From NCBI GenBank assembly GCA_019649035.1, contig BMAT01000451.1, positions 97,634 to 138,042 on the forward strand: 40,409 nt of DNA. Direction: 5' to 3'. The position numbers and the translations under genes were made by a program. The notes under the pieces are model-generated. The model worked only from the letters and a program-made list of their open reading frames with translations. It did not search any database and had not been told where the DNA came from. The DNA is from Elysia marginata. Its lineage: Eukaryota > Mollusca > Gastropoda > Plakobranchidae. This document shows, one piece after another, positions 33,301 through 40,409 of this stretch (position 1 is the stretch's first letter; each line of letters opens with the position of its first letter).

Positions 33301-33837
33301 ATAATGGACTCACCTTATTGATGCAGAGTGACAGTCCTAGACACGCTTTTAATATTGAGAACCAAAATTTTTGGAGAAATAATTATGATCCCCAACGCTA
33401 TAACTATAAAAAATCGATTGATTGTTTTAAAAAACACAGTCTAAAAATTCGTGACCTGCAGCGTCAAAATCTACAACGATAGTTTTGTTTTCCGAGAGGC
33501 GGGCAAAATATTGCATTTACGGCATTTAGCAATTTAGTCAGCCATGTTCGGCTGGGGTAAACATTACCACGTGACATAATGGCATAAATGATTATCACCA
33601 AGTCTAGGTCATACTTTTGGTCGAACACAAACTAATAAAACATGGTACTATTATGACATTGACTGGAACGCAAGCTGTCGACATAGTGCGATGTCCGGCG
33701 ACTTGTCCAGATTACAATCAAGGTAAGGACAAACCTGACTGACATAGCGCTACCTATTGCTCAACATTTCACAACAAAATTAAATATAGTGGGCATTGTT
33801 TGCTAAAGCCTATACAAAAGAACTAAAAATGTTTTGG

Positions 33838-33965
33838 TAGACAGACAGATAGATAGATAGATCGATGGATAGATGGATAGGTAGGTAGGTAGATAGATAG
33901 ATAGATAGATATGTAGTTAGATAGATAGAGAGAGCGAGAAAGCAATAGATAGATAAAGAGAGATA
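33838..33965. repeat. (GATA)n microsatellite
   Basis: GATA/GACA/GTAG units, with a more degenerate relative at about 31861-31965. Confidence 0.9.
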
Positions 33966-34436
33966 TATTCAAAGAAAATGAACAAATGTTCAACTGACTT
34001 TTTCGTAATAAATATAAACACACCTTATTTTAGATGGAGACCGTATGTTTTAAAAAGGTAATAGAACGAACAAAATTTTTTTTATAATTTAATGGTAATT
34101 ATACGTTAGGGCACACTTTACTTGTGTAGGGTCTGCTGACTTTTGTGTGCACATAGAATACCCAATTGTATCACGCATTAAGAAGTGCCAATTCTTAATG
34201 TCTATTGAATAGTAACAAGCTGGCATTGATTTTAAAATTTAGGCGCATATATTGATTTCAGAGTCTAGACACTGGGCTTAAAGATCCTGCAAGAGATTAG
34301 GAAAGTAAAAGACGTTTTGACATTTTTAAGAAAGACATTAGCATATTATTCTGGGTTGTTTTTTTCTTTGGCGCTGTCTAAGCATATCATAGAATAGATT
34401 CATTAATTATTCTGAAGTTCTTATAGATTCGTAAAA

Positions 34437-34448
34437 GGGGGGGGGGGG
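34437..34448. repeat. Poly(G) run
   Basis: Twelve G in a row in otherwise AT-rich sequence; length is likely unstable. Confidence 0.9.
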
Positions 34449-37400
34449 TATGACACTGATAACAGTTTGTGCATGGTTGTAACTAGAAAAATAGAATTGA
34501 TATTTCTTCGGTTCCAATATTGATTTCAAAACCCATTTTATACGTATAGAACGATACAGAAATGGCCATGAATGTTTCTTTCTTCCTTTTATGCTAGTTT
34601 TTTTTTTATATTTCTCTTTCAAACAACCGTGACAAGGTTATGTGTATATTTTGTTCATCGAAATGGTCGGAATAGTCTATTACTATTTGATCTTAAAGAT
34701 GTCAAAACGTTTTTTTTTGCCTAAAAAACGCATACGAAGAAATTTTTCTCCTGAATCAATTGAACTTGTATGATTTGTCTTTCTACCAGCCCAAAAGAGT
34801 CGGGTGTCGCTGTGTTGATCTTAGAAAGCATTGATGTTTTGGACTTTGCATTTTTCTGAGCTTCTACACATTAAAAACTACATAAGGTTATAAACATTCT
34901 GAGAAAATGTAATATGACCAGAAAAACAAATCCATGTTATGGCCTTTTAATTTTTTTTGTCCAACATCCGACTCAAGTGGATTGTTCGGGAGACATTTCA
35001 ATAGGGCTTCCCACGTGAAAAGAAAACCACCAATTTTACGTTGTATTCACATAAACCAGATTGTTTTCCTAATTTTTTGGAGAATATGGAAATTTTTTCA
35101 ATTTTAGTAATCGATAACGGGTTCACCGAAGGATGTTTTCGAATTGGTATTAACAAGGTAACAAGTTAAGCAAACTCTCTTGGCATTTAACCCTTAATGT
35201 ATGGAAAATGTTGCTGAAATAAAATAAAAAAACGACACGCTATAGGTACATGCATCTTTAAAAATATTTCATACCTGCGATTCTAAACATTTTGGCTACA
35301 TTTAATATTTTTTTAGATCTGAAATTAGTTTAAGAGCTATCACGAAAGCGTGGATTTACTATGTTGAGTATCATGTCAAAAACTCTACATTTACATGATC
35401 ATTGATATCCATGTATTTTCACAATAGGTAAGATTTTAAGTCAACTTTACAATTCAATAGGGCTCAGAGCATTCTTTGAAGACGAACCTCGACCATTTCA
35501 AATAAGCAACTGACGAAACTTGAGAGAAAGTAAGTTTTAGGGCTATTGTCGTGTTCATTTGCTTATCAGAGGTGTGAGCTAGAGGAAGAAGTGTGGGAGT
35601 TATAAGGAAAGCGTTGACACCAATGGGCAAAACGCTATATATCGTAGTTTGACAGACTTAGGCAACAACAGAATGAGAGTGAGGGATAGACTGATAAAGA
35701 AAGAAGAGGTGGGATCAATCAGCAGGACAAGTATAGGGTATGGGGTACTGCTAAGTTCATATTCTGAGAAAAGGGGGTGACCAGCGCAACCAGACTGATT
35801 TAGGTCCTCACAACAGGCAATGACTAGATCTATGATATAATCTTACGTTTGTGATAAGCAGTCTTTCCATCTCAAACCCGCAAACAAGAACCATCGAGAT
35901 AAATATTATTACCAAAAATGGTAAAGTAGTTAATTATAAAACCTTATCTAGTCCAATCGGATATAAATTAAACCAATATTTTTCTAAAGAAGAGGATACA
36001 TTCCTTTTCTTTCGATGGTTGTAAAACCTTTATAAATCGTAGAAGTCATATAAACTGAATTTTATTATTTGAATTTCCATGAACAATGTGAGATCTCGTA
36101 ACGAGTAAAATTTGAAGCAAATTAGTTAAACTGTGCAATTACACTAAAGCCATAATGCTGTTTATCGTATGTTTTGTTTTATTCCTTTTTAAGGCTTAAA
36201 AACAACCACTGATTTTTAAAAAATCAAATTTATTAAACGTCCCCAAAGTTCTTGTCCAAATCGATCATAAACTATTGATCGGGGCGCCAAATTTAAATAA
36301 CACAATTAATTCAAATGACAAAGAGGATAATTTAGCCTGATGCAAATATAATTATAGAAATCATGAAGCTATGGGACATGTGGGAAGACCACTGAATTAC
36401 CCGTGTATGGTTGGATAATCAGATTCGAGGTCTATGGTACCTAGACCAGGATGCCTCAAGTTGTCATCTTTGTACTCAGCTATCGAATACAAAGATGTTT
36501 TTTTGTAATGGAATAGTCTCCACTATGTAAAATAAGATATCTCACGTTGAGTCTACACCAGAATTGAATTTAAAACAATTGTTTAAAGTATAAATATTTT
36601 TGAGCGTCTATCAATATCGTTTAGTTAAGTGGAATTACCTTATTATTGTTAACTAATTTGGTTAAATTTTTAGAAAAAGAAAAGTTCGAAAAAACTGTTT
36701 TTTCTTAATTACTTTGGGTCTGTTTTAGATGAAGGCCTAAGTTGCGCTATATAATTATGATGCAATGTTTTGTATTAACTCGTTTTCGTGATATAGCATG
36801 GCACAGTCAATTTTATTTCATTTATTTTATAATACAAGTTCGGTGGTTAAATCTTCATAAACAATTCAAAAATCCCAAGGAGTCCAAACCCTCCATGAAG
36901 GTGTTAAGAAGTATAAAACTTCAACTTTCAAAACTGATAAGGTAATTTATTTAAATGCCAGTACAATTTTTTTAAACAAAGATATCCCAACTTTAGAGAA
37001 ACTTTAATCCTCTCAAAAATTTAGGCACCCTTGACTAAAACTATAATAAAAAGAGCCATTATATTGTTAGGTCAACATTATTTTCTGGTTATTAGTTAAA
37101 AATCGGCCTTCGCTTTAAGGTCGCAATGGAGGAAGCGTGACAAGACAAAACCGTGGAGACTGCAAGCAAAACCTTGCATGCACTACAATTTAATGACTGC
37201 CTATCTTATCCCTTATTAGGTGTAGGTCTTATTTTACTAGTCAATCATAAAAGTAGCCTATCCTCAATCTATGCAGACCACGAGGTTCCACCTTTGACCC
37301 CAATAACGTCCTTATTATAATCTAGTTCTTGATTTTTATTCAAAGAAATACTACAATTCAGCGCAAGTTTAGTCTTTAGGCTAAGTTTTTTCAAGTTCGT

Positions 37401-40400
37401 GTAAGAATTTTGGATCTAGAATAACGTTCAAGAAGGATACGAAGAAGTTTGGAAGCGAGTAAAAGTCTTCCGCGATATTTTTCCTTAATTAGAGTTTGGA
37501 CTTAGTCAATCTAACTGTCGCGTTGTTTACTGTGTTAGAGGTTTAGTGTAAGACTGTATCACAAGCATGAGATAAGAGAATCTTGCGCCATCCCTTACCA
37601 TAATGTTTAGGCTGGGGAATAAAGCTTTTACCTTTAAAATTGGGAGATTTTATCTATTCTAACTGCGCGCAAAAAAATACGTAAAATCTAATTTGAAATT
37701 TAGAGCTGGAAAAGGATAAAAAAAAAATAATATACAAATGGTAGGCGTACGCTTAATTTTACGAAGAGGATGAGACGACACATATTTCCCTTTAATGTTA
37801 TATAGATTCATTAATTGGTTTCAATTTTGATGAAGTTTGTGTACATATAATTATGCAATCTTTTACAAACAAACTCAGGTTGTTTTCCTCTTAGCTTAGT
37901 ACAACTACGGCGTTTCGCGTTTTGGACCTTGTGATTGAAATAGAGCAGCTAAGAAAAAAAATGACTAAGTCTACCACCGTTCTAGTCAATATAATCTAGT
38001 GAAAAAGAAACAAACTGCTTTTCCATTTTTTTGACGAGACAAGCCGCAGAGAGACAGCGCCTTCACTCAATCGCTTGATATCCTCGCGGAGGAAATAAAA
38101 TTACTACCGCTACTCGACTCACCCGGTTTTATGCGTTTAAAAAATAGGATGGAATGAGCTCCATTCACCACAGACATAAGAAGAACTGTATAAGGGGAGA
38201 GCGGAGGCTAAATTCAACTGCATGATTTGCAATGATTTTACAAAAGCCTTTCCGAGTTACAATATTACGTGTATAATAATTATTAAATTGTCTAATTAAG
38301 TCTGAGAAAACCTAGCGCAAGCGGGCTTTGGCTGTCACGATGTCTAAGAAGACATTAACATGATTGTTTACAGTAAGATAGTTTGCAAAGGGTATTAAAA
38401 GTAGGTTTTAAGTAAAAAGGGCTGTAAAATTCTTGATTTTACAGGGATAAGAATCCTCGATATAAAGCCAGCTCTAAGTTCGGAGCCTATGCCTCGCGAT
38501 TTCAGGAAAGCACACATCGTTTTTTTTACTGCCTACTTACACTTTTAAAGATTTGTTATATTGATAATTAGAATTTATAGCATTTAAAAAACCGCATTTG
38601 CAAATATTTTAAAAATCTGCTGAAGCGAGTATATTTTTCTTGCTCCCTTCTGTATTTACAAACATAAATAATAGTCGAGACCTGTCGCTTACACGTATTA
38701 GACATTGCTATATTACTTGTCGAATTTCAACAGCTTATGTAAAATACACATTATCAATTTCCTCAAGCACAAAACTCTGACTATTGGCCGTGCTGTCAAG
38801 AGCTGAATCGGGTCAGCATTCTAGTCTTATGCAAAAGCGGAATTCAATTTCCTATAGGAGAATTCAACGTAATATGCTCAATAGTGAGATAGGTACATAA
38901 ATGATATTGCCTCGCCGGAAATTATTCGTACAGTTATTGTGTAGTATACCTAGTTTGACGAAATCTGTTTTCATCTTCTTATATCGTTTTACTCTTTTAC
39001 AATAAGATGGGACTCCAAAAGACATGCACCCAAAATTTATAAAAGGAGTTTTAAATATATTACAGTTTTCAATGAATTCGTCAAATGCTTAGTATTACAA
39101 TACTTTTCAAGTAAAGTCGACAGAAGGAAACTTAAAAAGACAACTGAGCCGCAGCAACATCACTAAAATACAAATTTCATTGAAAATAAATTTCGCAACA
39201 AAGGCCATGATATGTTGATGACGATAATAATTTACAATGATAAAGATGACGATGTAAAGCTGACCTGTTATCAAAATTATCTTTTACATCTTACATCGTC
39301 ACAAGAGGAAAAAGGATAAAGACGGAACGCAAAAAAAAACTATTTCTTTAACGACAGAAACTCTTTCGTTTATTGCCGTTTAAAAAAAATGCAGGCTGTT
39401 TGTCATCCATTATCGATCGATCATAATTATATTGAAATGGTGATAAACTTCAAACTTACAAAACTTTGATTTCAATGTTTTCAATAGACCTTCAAACGTA
39501 ATGATCACAGATAAATTGGCAAACAAAAACAACAGAAATTTAATAATGTTATTACTTGATACAGCTCCTAACGTGTACTATAACCGGGTCTTCATAATTG
39601 AATTCATTAACTCACTCGATTTTTCTAAAGCTTGTGGTAAACAAAATAATGGAAAGTTTGACATGACATTTTGACTTCTGTTCATTTCAACCTATCGTAT
39701 AATTACATATACAGCTTAGAGTTCGTAAGTTCAATGAGTCGCGAAGCTGTTTAAAATCAATAAAATGTATGAACATTAAAAACATAATGGTGTCAGTCAC
39801 TATTTTCAGCCATCGTTAAGGCTAATGATCTTGTTATGAAGTTATAAATTCACATTTATTACAGGCATCGTTGGATTGGAAAATGATATGAGCGTGACTG
39901 ATAGCCTACCCTGCATCAGGCCTACGTTTGTAATACAGGGCTTTGGTAAATCGTTTTGAGCGACCCGCTCGTAAAAGTATAAGAGCTGAAACAAAACAAG
40001 TAACCTTAAAGGCTTGGCGGTTTAAAAAAAAATCCACACATATTTCGCAAACCAGCGCGAATGAGTCAGACGTGGTGATTTTTAATTTGAGAAAACGACT
40101 TTTTAAAGAAAATTTACTCCCAATATTTTACTCTATACTTTTTAACCATAAGAATTTATATATATCCACATCATTAACCCTTTGTTGCATGAGGCCAGAG
40201 ATATTTTGGAATATGGATGAAACTTGTCATGTAAGTTTATTTTAGCATAAATAATCTCCTTATGTAGTAGAATTTTCATATGCCGTCATTGAGAAGGAAT
40301 TAGTTTGTCCTCTGGAATGGACGCCATGCACCCAAGCTGAAGATTTGTGAAACTTCCCGAGTGGACGCCATGAAGTTGAAGATTGGTTTTCATTGAAGTA

Positions 40401-40409
40401 ATCTAGCTT
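34449..40409. other. Gene-poor stretch to window end
   Basis: Six kilobases of AT-rich DNA with no splice-supported exon. Small features only: a perfect 10-bp-arm hairpin at 36465-36497 (CATCTTTGTA/TACAAAGATG), a perfect 11-bp-arm hairpin at 39247-39301 (TGACGATGTAA/TTACATCGTCA), and an imperfect direct repeat of TGGACGCCATG...GAAGATT at 40317-40385. Confidence 0.6.

Noticed and set aside
1540-34978. Shared 14-mer CAACATCCGACTCA at about 1540 and 34964
   Set aside because: A match of this length is expected by chance in 40 kb, and the flanks do not align.

Overview
The window looks like animal nuclear DNA, most likely from a gastropod or related mollusc. It is AT-rich, with small exons in large introns, GT/AG junctions, many microsatellites, tRNA-derived SINEs and a decayed LINE. 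The mollusc assignment is inferred from the SINE layout and gene content, not proven. Two runs of N (10425-10563 and 25618-25970) lie inside trinucleotide repeats and are assembly gaps.

Three spliced protein genes can be reconstructed. (1) Plus strand, 456-4097: the last three coding exons of an MGAT4-type N-acetylglucosaminyltransferase (GnT-IV, N-glycan branching). The gene starts upstream of the window. (2) Minus strand, 21350 down to 13858: a complete-looking gene of about 340 residues whose middle exons resemble the ETX/MTX2 (aerolysin-like) beta-sheet family. Its last six codons and stop lie in the first unit of a 43-bp minisatellite. One exon junction does not fit in phase. (3) Plus strand, about 23253-26635: a small protein I do not recognise, with two predicted membrane segments followed by a charged helix and a short terminal exon. 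Its 5' end is unresolved.

Layout: 0-4.1 kb MGAT4 end; 4.1-13.4 kb intergenic, with one SINE, an N gap and a dispersed repeat pair; 13.4-21.35 kb the minus-strand gene with minisatellites in and around it; 21.35-23.25 kb a divergent intergenic space holding a 5'-truncated LINE fragment; 23.25-26.6 kb the membrane-protein gene; 26.6-40.4 kb gene-poor, with (GA)n and (GATA)n arrays and one SINE flanked by an exact 9-bp direct repeat. I see no functional link between the three genes. I saw no CRISPR array, rRNA gene, intact tRNA gene or bacterial operon.

The points most worth checking are the aerolysin-like gene with its minisatellite-derived C-terminus, a phase-compatible possible alternative last exon inside the MGAT4 intron (2454-2697), and the unidentified two-membrane-segment protein.
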